Below the pieces are notes generated by a model, which saw only the letters and a list, made by a program, of their open reading frames with translations, was not told the origin of the DNA and did no database searches. The translations under genes were made by a program, and so were the position numbers. Below, piece by piece: positions 25,362 through 34,283 of a stretch of 64,000 bases of DNA. This stretch comes from DASUXY01 sp036377675 (GTDB lineage: Bacteria > Bacillota > Bacilli > Bacillales > Amphibacillaceae). Location: NCBI GenBank assembly GCA_036377675.1, contig DASUXY010000040.1, positions 1-64,000 of the forward strand. Direction: 5' to 3'. How positions within the stretch are numbered: the stretch's first letter is position 1; each line of letters opens with the position of its first letter.

Positions 25362-26447
25362 TTAAGCTAAGCGAATATCATTCAACTGGTCATTATCTAG
25401 TTTTTTTATCGTTTCTACGATGAGTTGAACAGCATTTTCAAAGTCATCGCGATGCAAAATTGCCGCATGTGAATGAATATAACGAGTGGCGATTGTAATG
25501 GACAGTGAAGGTACACCATTTGCAGTTAAATGAATAGAACCTGAATCTGTACCGCCTCCTGCCATTGATGCAAATTGATAAGGAATCCCTTTTTCTTCAG
25601 CTGTTTCAATGACTAATTCACGTAAGCCCTTATGTGAAACCATTGAAGCATCATAGAGAATAATTTGTGGTCCTTTACCGAGTTCACTATCTGCATCTTT
25701 ATCAGGAATCCCCGGTGTATCACCTGCAACCCCGACATCGACGGCAAAACCAATATCAGGTTTGATCGCGTGTGCCGCAGTCTTAGCACCGCGTAAGCCA
25801 ACTTCTTCTTGGACGGTTCCAACACCATAAACGACGTTTGGATGATCGTCGTCTTGCAATTGTTTTAAAACTTGAATAGCAATGGCGCACCCGATCCGAT
25901 TATCCCACGCTTTGGCAAGGAGCATTTTTTCATTTTTCATCGGTGTAAATTCGAAGTATGGAACAATCGAGTCCCCTGGTTTAACACCGAATTCAAGTGC
26001 TTCTTCTTTACTTGTCGCTCCAATATCGATAAACATATCTTTAATTTTAACAGGTTTTTTTCGAGCTTCGGGAGATAAAATGTGCGGTGGTTTTGAACCG
26101 ATCACTCCTGTTACATCTCCTTTACTCGTCATAATCGTCACCCGTTGAGCGAGCATAACTTGACTCCACCAGCCCCCGATCGTTTGAAAATAAACAAATC
26201 CATTTTTATCAATTCGCGTCACCATAAAACCGACTTCATCTAAGTGCCCGGCGACCATTATTTTTGGCCCATCATCGTTACCAGATTTTTTAGCAATTAA
26301 ACTTCCTAAATTATCTGTATACACTTCATCAGCATATGGTTTTATATAAGACTCCATTACATCTCTTGCTTCTCTTTCATGACCTGAAATTCCTTTGGCA
26401 TCTGTTAAATCCTTAAGCATCGTTAATGTTTCATCCATTTTCACCAT
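25362..26447 (-). CDS. ysdC: M42-family metallo-aminopeptidase YsdC
   Basis: A 361-residue M42 (glutamyl-aminopeptidase/endoglucanase-type) enzyme, expected to be a large tetrahedral peptide-trimming particle in the cytoplasm. The di-metal ligands lie in VAGHLDEVGFMV, KAWDNRIGCAIA and VGTVQEEVGLRGAK, with the general-base Glu in QEE. A later ligand His is in the IHSHAAILHRDD region. The start is ATG 26447, behind AGGAGG, and the product begins MVKMDETL, in line with B. subtilis YsdC and its length. The upstream in-frame codons from 26489 are unlikely to be translated. Confidence 0.92.
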   Translation of the reverse strand: MVKMDETLTMLKDLTDAKGISGHEREARDVMESYIKPYADEVYTDNLGSLIAKKSGNDDGPKIMVAGHLDEVGFMVTRIDKNGFVYFQTIGGWWSQVMLAQRVTIMTSKGDVTGVIGSKPPHILSPEARKKPVKIKDMFIDIGATSKEEALEFGVKPGDSIVPYFEFTPMKNEKMLLAKAWDNRIGCAIAIQVLKQLQDDDHPNVVYGVGTVQEEVGLRGAKTAAHAIKPDIGFAVDVGVAGDTPGIPDKDADSELGKGPQIILYDASMVSHKGLRELVIETAEEKGIPYQFASMAGGGTDSGSIHLTANGVPSLSITIATRYIHSHAAILHRDDFENAVQLIVETIKKLDNDQLNDIRLA

Positions 26448-26540
26448 ACATTCATCGTCCTCCTTAAGTAAACCGTTCTTTTTAATCATACATTGTGTAC
26501 GTATAAATGGCCAATTGATTCGCCTACATGAAAGTGTGTG

Positions 26541-27026
26541 TTAATACCCGTCGTACTGGCGTTGATAATTCATTTCATTTTTTTTCATATACGCTTGTTG
26601 AAGCTCTTTTTCATCAATTCCGAGCAAATGACCAAGCGTTAAGTAGTCATTAAATAACCTTTCATAGTTTTGTTGATTAGGATCATTTTTATACTCGATA
26701 GCGGATGCGAACACGCGATTAAATTGTTCCGTTTCGGTTCGGTCCTCATAATGACGTTTCATCTCATGATCAGTAATCCCTTTTTCGAGACCGAGTGACA
26801 AAATAAAATGAATGCCATCTACATATTCTTCCAAGATCGCTGCTCGCTCACTTCTCGGCTTCGTACTCCAAAATTTAAAGCATCGTGTTTCATTCGCAAG
26901 TTCACCTATTTCTACGAGTAGCGCTAACAATCGTTTTTGAAAAAGATCGGCTTGTTCAAGATTGTGATTTCGTATGATGTATGTATCTAATTGCTTTTGC
27001 ATGGAAAATAATTGTGACCAATCCAA
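26541..27026 (-). CDS. Dimeric all-alpha dUTP diphosphatase (DUT type 2)
   Basis: A 161-residue all-alpha NTP pyrophosphatase of the MazG-like superfamily that hydrolyses dUTP (and dUDP) to dUMP, keeping uracil out of DNA. The metal-binding segments LVEIGELANETRCFKFW and AAILEEYVDGIHFILSLG are the clear dUTPase_2 signature. The chosen start is TTG 27026, with GAGG about 10 nt before it, giving an N-terminus MDWSQLFSMQ typical of the family. The ATG at 27068 lacks a ribosome site. It is divergent from ysdB. I do not recall this gene at this point in B. subtilis, so it may be lineage-specific here. Confidence 0.85.
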   Translation of the reverse strand: MDWSQLFSMQKQLDTYIIRNHNLEQADLFQKRLLALLVEIGELANETRCFKFWSTKPRSERAAILEEYVDGIHFILSLGLEKGITDHEMKRHYEDRTETEQFNRVFASAIEYKNDPNQQNYERLFNDYLTLGHLLGIDEKELQQAYMKKNEMNYQRQYDGY

Positions 27027-27145
27027 TAATCCGATACCTCTTTTCCGTATTTTATTCAATTGTAACATGTTTTCTTAAAAATAATGAAACCTCCATTGAG
27101 TCTTCATCGTATCATATAGTAACTCAATGTAAGGAGACAATGAAT

Positions 27146-27538
27146 ATGATTGTCATTTTATTTCGCATGCTCCTCTTTATTTCATTAGCTATTCTTTTGT
27201 TTACAGTTATTCAATACTTTCGAAATCCACAAACGCATTTAAAAATGGCTAAACAATCCAATGAATTTTACTTTTTAGACGAGCCTAACAACCGTGTTAA
27301 AAATATCCAATTTGTTTATAAAGGGTGTTTATTCGAAGGTGAGAAATATGTAGGTACGACAGAAGATGCGTTTGAGGTTGTCGATATTCATGTTATCGTG
27401 AAAGACCCGATTGAACTTGAAGGGTTCACTCGAAACGATTTATATTTTTTAGAGGAACAGTTACTCATTCGCTATCCGTATGCTACTATCCAATGGAAAC
27501 ATCCAATCGATCAACTGTTACTTACAAAAAATGAATAG
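27146..27538 (+). CDS. ysdB: YsdB family protein, sigma-w-regulated in B. subtilis
   Basis: A 130-residue protein with one N-terminal membrane helix (MIVILFRMLLFISLAILLF) and a soluble domain with NEFYFLDEP, VYKGCLFEGEKYVGTTEDAF and PYATIQW. The order and length match B. subtilis YsdB. The start is the second of two close ATGs (27146), nine bases from AAGGAG. The first, at 27140, is only three bases away. In B. subtilis ysdB belongs to the sigma-W regulon, but no such promoter was recognised here. Function is unknown. Confidence 0.82.
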   Translation: MIVILFRMLLFISLAILLFTVIQYFRNPQTHLKMAKQSNEFYFLDEPNNRVKNIQFVYKGCLFEGEKYVGTTEDAFEVVDIHVIVKDPIELEGFTRNDLYFLEEQLLIRYPYATIQWKHPIDQLLLTKNE

Positions 27539-27565
27539 GCGACCATTGATAAAATCTTAACTCGT

Positions 27566-28126
27566 CTAAAAAAAATCTTGCCACTTCATAATCATTTTTT
27601 TCTGGCGGAACATATAAATAAAGACGAACAAAATCGTTACAAATAACAGGACAGACATCGGAGATAAACTTGTTAAATGTTGTCCAATGGATGTGTAGAC
27701 TACAGCCAATGGTATATTCGACAATAAGGACACCTTCGTATAATCTTTAAAATCATGCGATATCTCGATTAAATATAAAGACAATAGATGAAAATGGATA
27801 AAAGGAATGAGACGCAGTAGAGCAATTTGAGAAGCTGTTAAGGTAGTATGTTTTCCAGCCCATTTTTCGCGAAGGCGGACAAAACTAGTTAATGATTTTG
27901 GCATCCAGCGAATCATTCCGTAAAAAAAAATGCTTGACAACGTAATTCCAATAATTGAGTATACTGTTCCCGCGACTGTTCCAAAAATAATCCCTCCTGA
28001 AATACAAATGACAACGACTGGCAAAAATAATAATGGTCTTATTAAATGAAAGCTAATAAAAACAATTGGAGCCAATAGCCCGCCCGTTTCAACGAATGCC
28101 AGCAAATATGTTCCAATCTGCTCCAT
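27566..28126 (-). CDS. TVP38/TMEM64 (VTT domain) membrane protein
   Basis: A 186-residue polytopic protein of the TVP38/TMEM64 (SNARE-associated, DedA-like VTT) family. It has a hydrophobic N-terminus (LLAPIVFISFHLIRPLLFLP), the glycine-rich loop ISGGIIFGTVAGTVYS and the core RLIPFIHFHLLSLYL. Such proteins are thought to move or scramble lipids, but the role here is unknown. The start is ATG 28126, six bases after AGGAGG. The frame extends to 28330, but that part overlaps the rplT terminator and is excluded. It is convergent with ysdB and downstream of rplT. Confidence 0.85.
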   Translation of the reverse strand: MEQIGTYLLAFVETGGLLAPIVFISFHLIRPLLFLPVVVICISGGIIFGTVAGTVYSIIGITLSSIFFYGMIRWMPKSLTSFVRLREKWAGKHTTLTASQIALLRLIPFIHFHLLSLYLIEISHDFKDYTKVSLLSNIPLAVVYTSIGQHLTSLSPMSVLLFVTILFVFIYMFRQKKMIMKWQDFF

Positions 28127-28267
28127 GACACTCCTCCTCGTATCAACCTTAATGAGCGAGTGAAAAGCAACGATGACAATCACCGTATTTTCCATCATGA
28201 ACATGTATATGACAATAGACGAGTGTTTATGACACCAATTGTCTAGCAAATGCCCTATCTTTTCCAT

Positions 28268-28347
28268 TAAAAAAGAGACCAAGTATGCCCGTTGAAAATC
28301 AGAAAATGTATTCCATCCTATTTTCAACAAGGCAAGCTTGGTCTCTT
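28268..28347 (-). terminator. Long terminator of the infC-rpmI-rplT operon
   Basis: On the minus strand the arms complementary to 28337-28347 and 28273-28283 (AAGAGACCAAG/CTTGGTCTCTT) pair perfectly. They are continued inward by a second helix (GTTGAAAAT with ATTTTCAAC) and end in a six-base U run. It lies just past the rplT stop. Confidence 0.9.
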
Positions 28348-28356
28348 CCTGTTAGA

Positions 28357-28713
28357 TTATTGAAGCGCTTCTTTTGCTTGGTTTGCTAACTCAGTAAATG
28401 CTTTTTCATCATTTACAGCGAGGTCAGCCAACATCTTACGGTTCACTTGAATTCCAGCAAGCTTCAAGCCATGCATTAATTTATTATATGAAAGGTCATT
28501 CATACGTGCAGCTGCATTAATACGCGTAATCCACAATTTACGGAAGTTGCGTCGTTTCTGACGGCGATCTCGGTATGCATATTGACCCGATTTCATAACT
28601 TGTTGTTTTGCTGTCTTAAATAATGTTCGTTTTGAACCATAATAACCTTTAGCTAATTTAAGAACACGTTTTCTACGTTTACGTGTAACTGTACCACCTT
28701 TAACACGTGCCAT
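28357..28713 (-). CDS. rplT: 50S ribosomal protein L20
   Basis: A 118-residue early-assembly 23S rRNA-binding protein. It has the long basic N-terminal extension (ARVKGGTVTRKRRKRVLKLA) and a globular C-terminal domain (LMHGLKLAGIQVNRKMLADLA). In Bacillus, L20 also represses its own operon by binding the infC leader. ATG after GGAGGGG. Third gene of infC-rpmI-rplT, 26 nt from rpmI. Confidence 0.98.
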   Translation of the reverse strand: MARVKGGTVTRKRRKRVLKLAKGYYGSKRTLFKTAKQQVMKSGQYAYRDRRQKRRNFRKLWITRINAAARMNDLSYNKLMHGLKLAGIQVNRKMLADLAVNDEKAFTELANQAKEALQ

Positions 28714-28739
28714 TGTAATCCCCTCCTATTACATTCCAC

Positions 28740-28931
28740 TTATGGAATCATGTTTTTAATACGTTTGAAATCTCCTTTGGAAACCATTGCTGGTTTACGC
28801 AGTTTACGCTTTTGCTTTTGGCTCTTATTCGCAAACAAGTGACTTGTATATCCATGGCGACGCTTTAGCTTACCTTTAGCCGTTCTTTTGAAACGTTTTT
28901 GTGAACCTTTATGTGTTTTCATTTTAGCCAT
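28740..28931 (-). CDS. rpmI: 50S ribosomal protein L35
   Basis: A 63-residue very basic protein, slightly shorter than the usual 64-66. The family pattern MAKMKTHKGSQKRFKRTAKG and KLRKPAMVSKGDFKRIKNM is intact. It has its own ribosome site (AAAGGAGG) and lies between infC and rplT in the classic operon. Confidence 0.97.
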   Translation of the reverse strand: MAKMKTHKGSQKRFKRTAKGKLKRRHGYTSHLFANKSQKQKRKLRKPAMVSKGDFKRIKNMIP

Positions 28932-28967
28932 TATATTTCCTCCTTTTCGATTCTTATGACGGTATTC

Positions 28968-29483
28968 TTACTTTTCACCCGACGGAGCAAGCATCATGTA
29001 CATATTGCGACCTTCCATCCTTGGTTTTGATTCAATGACCGCTAGATCTTTTGACTCTTCAGCTAAACGGTCAAGAACTTCCCTACCGAGCTCTTTATGG
29101 GTAATGGCGCGCCCTCGAAAGCGAACAGACGCTTTTACTTTATCGCCTTTTTTGAGAAATCTTCTCGTGTTTTTTAGTTTTGTATTAAAATCATGTTCTC
29201 CAATTGCAGGAGTAAAGCGAACTTCCTTAACATTAATCACTCGTTGTTTTTTTCGTGCTTCTTTCTCCTTTTTCTGTTGTTCGTATCGATATTTACCATA
29301 GTCCATAATACGGCATACTGGTGGTTTCGCATTCGGTGCAACTAAAACGAGATCTAAATTTCGTACTTTGGCAATTTCCAAAGCCTCTGAACGCTTCTTC
29401 ACCCCAAGCTGGTCACCATTTGAATCGATCAAACGTACTTCACGAGCACGGATTTTCTCATTAACATTCATTTCCTTGCTAAT
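28968..29483 (-). CDS. infC: Translation initiation factor IF-3 (AUU start)
   Basis: A 171-residue factor that binds the 30S subunit and checks the initiator tRNA-start codon pairing. I place the start at the non-canonical ATT 29481-29483. From there the product reads M(I)SKEMNVNEKIRAREV, parallel to B. subtilis IF-3 (MISKDFIINEQIRAREV), and GGAGGTGG lies 6 nt upstream. The ATG at 29471 is four codons later and has only AAGGA directly against it. Discrimination against AUU by IF-3 itself gives autoregulation in the enterobacterial infC. N- and C-domains are complete (VRLIDSNGDQLGV; KVKASVRFRGR). Confidence 0.93.
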   Translation of the reverse strand: MSKEMNVNEKIRAREVRLIDSNGDQLGVKKRSEALEIAKVRNLDLVLVAPNAKPPVCRIMDYGKYRYEQQKKEKEARKKQRVINVKEVRFTPAIGEHDFNTKLKNTRRFLKKGDKVKASVRFRGRAITHKELGREVLDRLAEESKDLAVIESKPRMEGRNMYMMLAPSGEK

Positions 29484-29796
29484 CTCCAGCCACCTCCAAA
29501 TAATTTTTTCTGTTATTGATTTTTACCCGACAAGCATACATCATGGAATAAGCCTATTATCCTTAGCTAAACTGACGAGCCAAATGGATAACAATGGTAC
29601 ATCATCATTGCTCTGTAGTGCCCACTAAATGTAAAAACATGCATTAAAAAAGTGCAGGCACACGTATTGCACCCACACGTTTCAACTGTCTCTATTAAAA
29701 GATGTTTTGAAACCAGTCAACTGCACCATTGCGTTGATCAGGTGAGAAGCGGGTGCTTCTACTTGTCTATGGATCATGAAATTCACTAACTACTAT
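29484..29796 (-). promoter_or_regulatory. infC leader, probable L20 autoregulatory leader with attenuator
   Basis: About 310 nt separate the promoter at 29797-29825 from the AUU start. Within it, at 29646-29678 (minus strand), an 11-pair stem with several G-U pairs, a 5-nt loop and a U6 run form a good intrinsic terminator. In Bacillus, L20 binding to this leader promotes premature termination of infC-rpmI-rplT. Here the position, operon and terminator fit that scheme. The L20-binding fold was not verified. Confidence 0.75.
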
Positions 29797-29825
29797 AGCG
29801 TAGCATGAACACTTATTTTTGTCAA
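29797..29825 (-). promoter_or_regulatory. Sigma-A promoter of infC-rpmI-rplT
   Basis: On the minus strand TTGACA (complement of 29820-29825), 17 bp, then TGC-TACGCT (extended -10, complement of 29797-29802). A second weaker candidate has TACACT at the complement of 29871-29876. Confidence 0.75.
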
Positions 29826-29900
29826 CAGCTCGTTTCTAATATCGATGTGGAACTTATGAACTACACATTTAGTGTACCATATGAGCGAGTTATTTGAAAA

Positions 29901-29934
29901 GTCACCTCATGAAGATATAGTCTTCATGAGTGAC
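29901..29934 (-). terminator. thrS terminator
   Basis: GTCACCTCATGAAGA (29901-29915) pairs with TCTTCATGAGTGAC (29921-29934) with one bulge, followed on the minus strand by TTTTCAA. It lies directly downstream of thrS. Confidence 0.8.
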
Positions 29935-29946
29935 AAATAAGGCGTG

Positions 29947-31893
29947 CTATTTTGTTCGAATCGTTTTTTGTTCAATTTCATTTTTAAGTATCGTTACGAA
30001 TTCGTCATTGCTCATCGTTTCCGATTTTTTCTCTCCATATCTTCTAACATTGACAGCATTCGCTTCTATTTCTTGATCCCCGACGACGACTGAAAAAGGA
30101 ATTTTTTTCGTCTGTGCTTCGCGAATTTTATAGCCAATTTTTTCATCACGCTCATCCACTTCAACACGGATTCCTTCTTTTCTTAAATCGTCTTGCACAT
30201 GCTTTGCGTAATCAAGATGTGCTTGTAACGAAACGGGAATGACTTGTACTTGAACCGGAGCTAACCAAACTGGGAAGGCTCCTTTGTATTCTTCGAGTAA
30301 AAAGGCAACGAATCGCTCCATCGTTCCGACCACACCACGATGAATGACAACTGGCCGGTGTTCCTTACCATCTTCTCCGACATAGGTTAAGTCAAAACGC
30401 TCTGGTAAGTGAAAGTCTAACTGGACGGTTGATAATGTTTCATCTTTTCCTAAAGCGGTCTTCACTTGTACATCTAATTTCGGCCCGTAAAAAGCAGCTT
30501 CGCCTGTTGCTTCAACAAAATCCAGTTGAAGATCTTCCAATGTTTCTTTCAATAAGGATTCCGCTTCTTCCCACATTTTGTCATTGTCTACATACTTCTC
30601 CTTATCCTCGGGATCTCGATAAGATAATCGAAAGTAATAGTCTTTAATTCCAAAGTCTTTATATACTTTTTGAATCAATTCGATGACACGGATAAACTCA
30701 TCTTTCATTTGGTCGGGACGAGCAAAAATGTGGGCATCATTTAAAGTCATTCCACGTACACGTTGCAAGCCTGCTAATGCTCCAGACATTTCATACCGAT
30801 GCATCATGCCAAGTTCGGCGATTCGAACAGGTAAGTTACGATAACTGTGTAACTGATTTTTATACACCATCATATGATGTGGACAGTTCATCGGTCGTAA
30901 CACTAAATCTTCATTATCCATTTTCATCTCTGGAAACATATCTTCCTTGTAATGCTCTAAATGACCACTCGTCTTATATAAATCAACACTACCGAGTACG
31001 GGTGTATAGACGTGGTCATAGCCAAGTCGTTCTTCCAAATCAACAATGTACCGTTCAACTAAACGACGGACGGTGGCTCCTTTAGGCAACCAAAGAGGGA
31101 GACCTTGACCAACCTTTTGTGAAGTAGTAAAAATTTCCAATTCCTTTCCAAGTTTTCGGTGGTCGCGTTCTTTACGTTCTTCCAATATACGTAAGTGCGC
31201 ATCAAGTTCTCCTTGTTTTTCAAAAGCGGTACCATAAATCCGTTGTAACTGTTTGTTTTTACTATCTCCGCGCCAATATGCTCCGGAAACACTTAACAAT
31301 TTAAACTTCTTAATCTTGCTCGTAAATGGGACGTGAACACCACGGCAAAGATCAAAAAACTCTCCTTGCTTATAGATAGTAATTTGCTCATCCGCTGGAA
31401 TATCATCGATCAACTCCAATTTGAGATTGTCACCGATTTCGCGGAACATTTCTTTTGCTTCTTCTCGAGAAACTTCAATGCGCTCAATTTCAAGATTTTC
31501 ATCGATAATACGTTGCATTTCTTTTTCAATGGTTGCTAAGTCCTCTGGAGTGAGTGAATGTTCCATATCAATATCATAGTAAAACCCTTCTTCAATGACG
31601 GGCCCGACCCCAAACTTGGCATCTTTATATAAACGTTTAATCGCCTGAGCCATTAAATGGGCTGTGGAATGACGCATAATGTCGATTCCTTCTTTATGTT
31701 TATACGTAAGGATCTCGATTGTTCCACCACTCATTAATGGATGGCGTAAATCAACGAGTGCATCATCCAATTTAATCGCTAATGCCTGTTTTTTTAAGCC
31801 CGGTGAAATCGAAGTTGCAATCTCTTCACCTGTTGTTCCTTCTGGAAACTGTTTCCGATTTCCATCTGGAAAAATAATTGTTATGTCAGCCAC
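29947..31893 (-). CDS. thrS: Threonyl-tRNA synthetase
   Basis: A 648-residue class II synthetase. It has the N-terminal TGS domain (ITIIFPDGNRKQFPEGTTGEE), the editing/SAD domain (MRHSTAHLMAQAIKRLY with the HxxxH-type metal site), the catalytic core with RPMNCPHHMMVYK (zinc ligand Cys) and a C-terminal anticodon-binding domain. The chosen start is GTG 31893, eight bases after GAGGAG. The GTG at 31902 overlaps the ribosome site. A T-box leader lies upstream, so the gene responds to uncharged tRNA-Thr. Confidence 0.96.
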   Translation of the reverse strand: MADITIIFPDGNRKQFPEGTTGEEIATSISPGLKKQALAIKLDDALVDLRHPLMSGGTIEILTYKHKEGIDIMRHSTAHLMAQAIKRLYKDAKFGVGPVIEEGFYYDIDMEHSLTPEDLATIEKEMQRIIDENLEIERIEVSREEAKEMFREIGDNLKLELIDDIPADEQITIYKQGEFFDLCRGVHVPFTSKIKKFKLLSVSGAYWRGDSKNKQLQRIYGTAFEKQGELDAHLRILEERKERDHRKLGKELEIFTTSQKVGQGLPLWLPKGATVRRLVERYIVDLEERLGYDHVYTPVLGSVDLYKTSGHLEHYKEDMFPEMKMDNEDLVLRPMNCPHHMMVYKNQLHSYRNLPVRIAELGMMHRYEMSGALAGLQRVRGMTLNDAHIFARPDQMKDEFIRVIELIQKVYKDFGIKDYYFRLSYRDPEDKEKYVDNDKMWEEAESLLKETLEDLQLDFVEATGEAAFYGPKLDVQVKTALGKDETLSTVQLDFHLPERFDLTYVGEDGKEHRPVVIHRGVVGTMERFVAFLLEEYKGAFPVWLAPVQVQVIPVSLQAHLDYAKHVQDDLRKEGIRVEVDERDEKIGYKIREAQTKKIPFSVVVGDQEIEANAVNVRRYGEKKSETMSNDEFVTILKNEIEQKTIRTK

Positions 31894-32008
31894 TTTAACC
31901 ACTCCTCATTATGTTGTAACTATTTTTTGTTAAAAGAATTGTGCGCAGATCATTTTCTACTACTCATTAAATTGTAAGATTTACAGTCATTATTGTTACA
32001 CATCTACG

Positions 32009-32290
32009 AAAAAAAAAACGCCCCTCCCTCTCTGCTTATGCAGAGGGACGAGCGATTGTTTCGTGGTTCCACCCTCATTTTCCGAAAACATGTCGTTTCA
32101 CCTATATAAATAGACGTATTTCGGAATCTCATATCTTTAACGCAGATGTGCGCTACGACTTACTTTTTCTTCAGTAGTAGAGTTCAAAGGGGGTAATTAC
32201 TTAGTTGGTAGAGGAAGTTTTCAGCCTTTGACTTCCCTCTCTTATCTACGCAAACGCTAAATAATCGTGTCCTTATCATTACTGATTTTA
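32009..32290 (-). promoter_or_regulatory. T-box riboswitch leader of thrS
   Basis: The minus strand carries the T-box core GGTGGAACCACG (complement of 32062-32073). It is followed by a terminator in which CGTCCCTCTGCA and TGCAGAGAGGGAGGG-type arms pair (32019-32054), then a run of U (32009-32018). Stem I must lie in the preceding 200 nt. I could not assign the threonine specifier with confidence. The outer boundary is approximate. Confidence 0.92.
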
Positions 32291-32350
32291 AGATGAAATT
32301 GTATACGTCAGATTATAACTCGAATATGTTATAAAATCAACTCGTTTCGT

Positions 32351-33202
32351 TTAATTATTCAAGGAATATGTGTATGGAAAGTTTTTATACGGTTCAAAAT
32401 CAACTTTTTCCTGAAAAACATTAATAACTGTTAATGTTTTCGGTTCGGACGGATGATCACCATAAATTTTTATTTTTTCGGGAGCCATCGCAATTAAAGG
32501 AGCTAAATTAAATTCTTCTCCGTCGAGACCAACAATATAAAGCGGTTCTTTTTGCATAATCATCCGTAATTCCCTCTCATTTAACTGATGGCCATCTGAT
32601 GTAAAAAATGAAAAGTTTTCCCCTTGTAGAATATGAATGACTTCGTAGGTTGCTTCTTTTCGAGAAATGTATTCCCGTAGCATATTAATAAAAGATTGAT
32701 GTTCTTCTTCTCTTTTAAATTCATCAATAGCTAAACCAACGTAATGGATTAATTGATCTTTAAAGACGTTTAATCGAAAGTTGACAATTGAATCAAAATG
32801 AATCACTGTCGTACTCCTTACATGGGCCATAAATAAGGAGATTAATAATTTCAGCGGTTCCTTCTTACTTCTTCGTATTTGAACTTGCTGATCATCTTCT
32901 CCGGAAATAATCCAATGTGTTAAATCTAAAATACGTTCAATTTCTTCTCTATTCGTATAATAATATGTTCCTTTAACCACCCCTTTAATCATCTTTGTTA
33001 GTCGATGTTCGATAAAGACATCGACCATTGCCTTAGCAATCGCTTCATACATGTCGTTATTCGGTATTGAATCGTTAAATTGTAGATGATTTCCCCATTT
33101 CGTATCGGTCTTCCAGCTCAGTTCAAGATGTTGTTGATAACGAAATAAATAATCACAAAACCGAATAACTTCCTCATTCGATTCAAAATACACTTCAAGC
33201 AA
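32351..33202 (-). CDS. ytxC: YtxC-like sporulation protein
   Basis: A 283-residue soluble protein matching YtxC, a conserved protein between dnaI and thrS in Bacillaceae, annotated as a putative sporulation protein. It is mostly alpha-helical, with a charged middle (EFKREEEHQSFINMLREYISRKEATYEV) and a C-terminal region ending in ITVIN-type beta strands. No catalytic motif is visible and the biochemical role is unknown. The start is TTG 33202, about seven bases after GAGGGTG, with no better in-frame ATG nearby. Confidence 0.78.
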   Translation of the reverse strand: MLEVYFESNEEVIRFCDYLFRYQQHLELSWKTDTKWGNHLQFNDSIPNNDMYEAIAKAMVDVFIEHRLTKMIKGVVKGTYYYTNREEIERILDLTHWIISGEDDQQVQIRRSKKEPLKLLISLFMAHVRSTTVIHFDSIVNFRLNVFKDQLIHYVGLAIDEFKREEEHQSFINMLREYISRKEATYEVIHILQGENFSFFTSDGHQLNERELRMIMQKEPLYIVGLDGEEFNLAPLIAMAPEKIKIYGDHPSEPKTLTVINVFQEKVDFEPYKNFPYTYSLNN

Positions 33203-33349
33203 TCAACATCACCCTCATCCAAAACGAGACTGTTACATTATATGGACAACAATCAAAAAAAATGTATGTGCAACAAAATCGTTTAGGATGAGTCGACTAT
33301 TAAAAGGATGTAAAACAACAAACGTTACACGTTTAACAACTTTTTATAA

Positions 33350-34279
33350 TTATTTCCGTCGATTGTAACCGTCGACGAATACTTCCTGACTCACTTGCTT
33401 AATCCGTTCAATAATTCGGCCAGCTTTCACTCTTTCAATACCATCTCGTGTAGTCGAAAGGAGATTTTCCAACTGGTCTAAACTGTAATTTGAAGTAAAG
33501 AAAACAGGAAGTCTTTCCATCATTCGGTACTGTAAAATCGATCCAAGAATCTCATCACGAAACCAAGCTGACTGCATTTCAGCACCGATATCGTCTAACA
33601 TAAGTACATCCGTCCGCTTAAATAAATTAATTTTTTCATCAACAGAATCATCACGCAATGATGATTTAATTTCCCGGACAAATTCTGGCATATAGATGAG
33701 CATAGATGATATATTAAATGCTTTTAACGCATTCGCAATCGCCCCTAAAAAATACGTTTTTCCGACTCCAAAAGGCCCGAAGAAATAAATTCCTTTTTTT
33801 GGGGGAATACCATCTTTAACTTGTTGTAAAAACGTATTCATTGCTTTAATCGCTGGACCCCGTTGTTGATCTGTATCAATATCACTAATCGTTGCTTGTA
33901 ATATTTCTTTCGGCATATATACACTTTGAATTAATTTTTGTTGTTTCTGTGATTTTTCATACATTCGTCGGGTATGACATTTTTCATACGATAGATGAAT
34001 GTCCCCTTGATGGACATGTAAGATGGGAGAATACCCTTTGAGCATATTCGGACACGATCCCAAGTTTTTACACTTAGTACATTGCTTCGATTGTGTTTTA
34101 TATTCATACAGTTTCATTAAGTTTTTATCGATGGTGCGTTCAGTCAGCTGGGGATGAAGGGACAAAAATTGTTTGATATCAGAATCATTTAACACTTCAC
34201 GTTTCATTTTTTCGTAATTCTCTTTAAAACGATCATTTGTTTTCATCCATTTTTTTAAAGTAGATTGAACCGGTTTCAT
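33350..34279 (-). CDS. dnaI: Primosomal protein DnaI (helicase loader)
   Basis: A 309-residue AAA+ protein that loads the replicative helicase DnaC with DnaB and DnaD. The N-terminal helicase-binding domain includes a zinc-binding CTKCKNLGSCP and a later Cys/His (YEKCHTRR). The ATPase has Walker A FGPFGVGKTYFLG, Walker B VLMLDDIGAE and an arginine finger region near DGIERVKAGRIIERI. The start is ATG 34279, after AAGGGTGAG. The 13 codons upstream overlap the dnaB stop. It forms an operon with dnaB. Confidence 0.94.
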   Translation of the reverse strand: MKPVQSTLKKWMKTNDRFKENYEKMKREVLNDSDIKQFLSLHPQLTERTIDKNLMKLYEYKTQSKQCTKCKNLGSCPNMLKGYSPILHVHQGDIHLSYEKCHTRRMYEKSQKQQKLIQSVYMPKEILQATISDIDTDQQRGPAIKAMNTFLQQVKDGIPPKKGIYFFGPFGVGKTYFLGAIANALKAFNISSMLIYMPEFVREIKSSLRDDSVDEKINLFKRTDVLMLDDIGAEMQSAWFRDEILGSILQYRMMERLPVFFTSNYSLDQLENLLSTTRDGIERVKAGRIIERIKQVSQEVFVDGYNRRK

Positions 34280-34283
34280 ATAC

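Noticed and set aside
28127..28330. N-terminal extension of the TVP38-type gene to 28330
   Set aside because: This part coincides with the rplT terminator hairpin. A perfect AGGAGG precedes ATG 28126.
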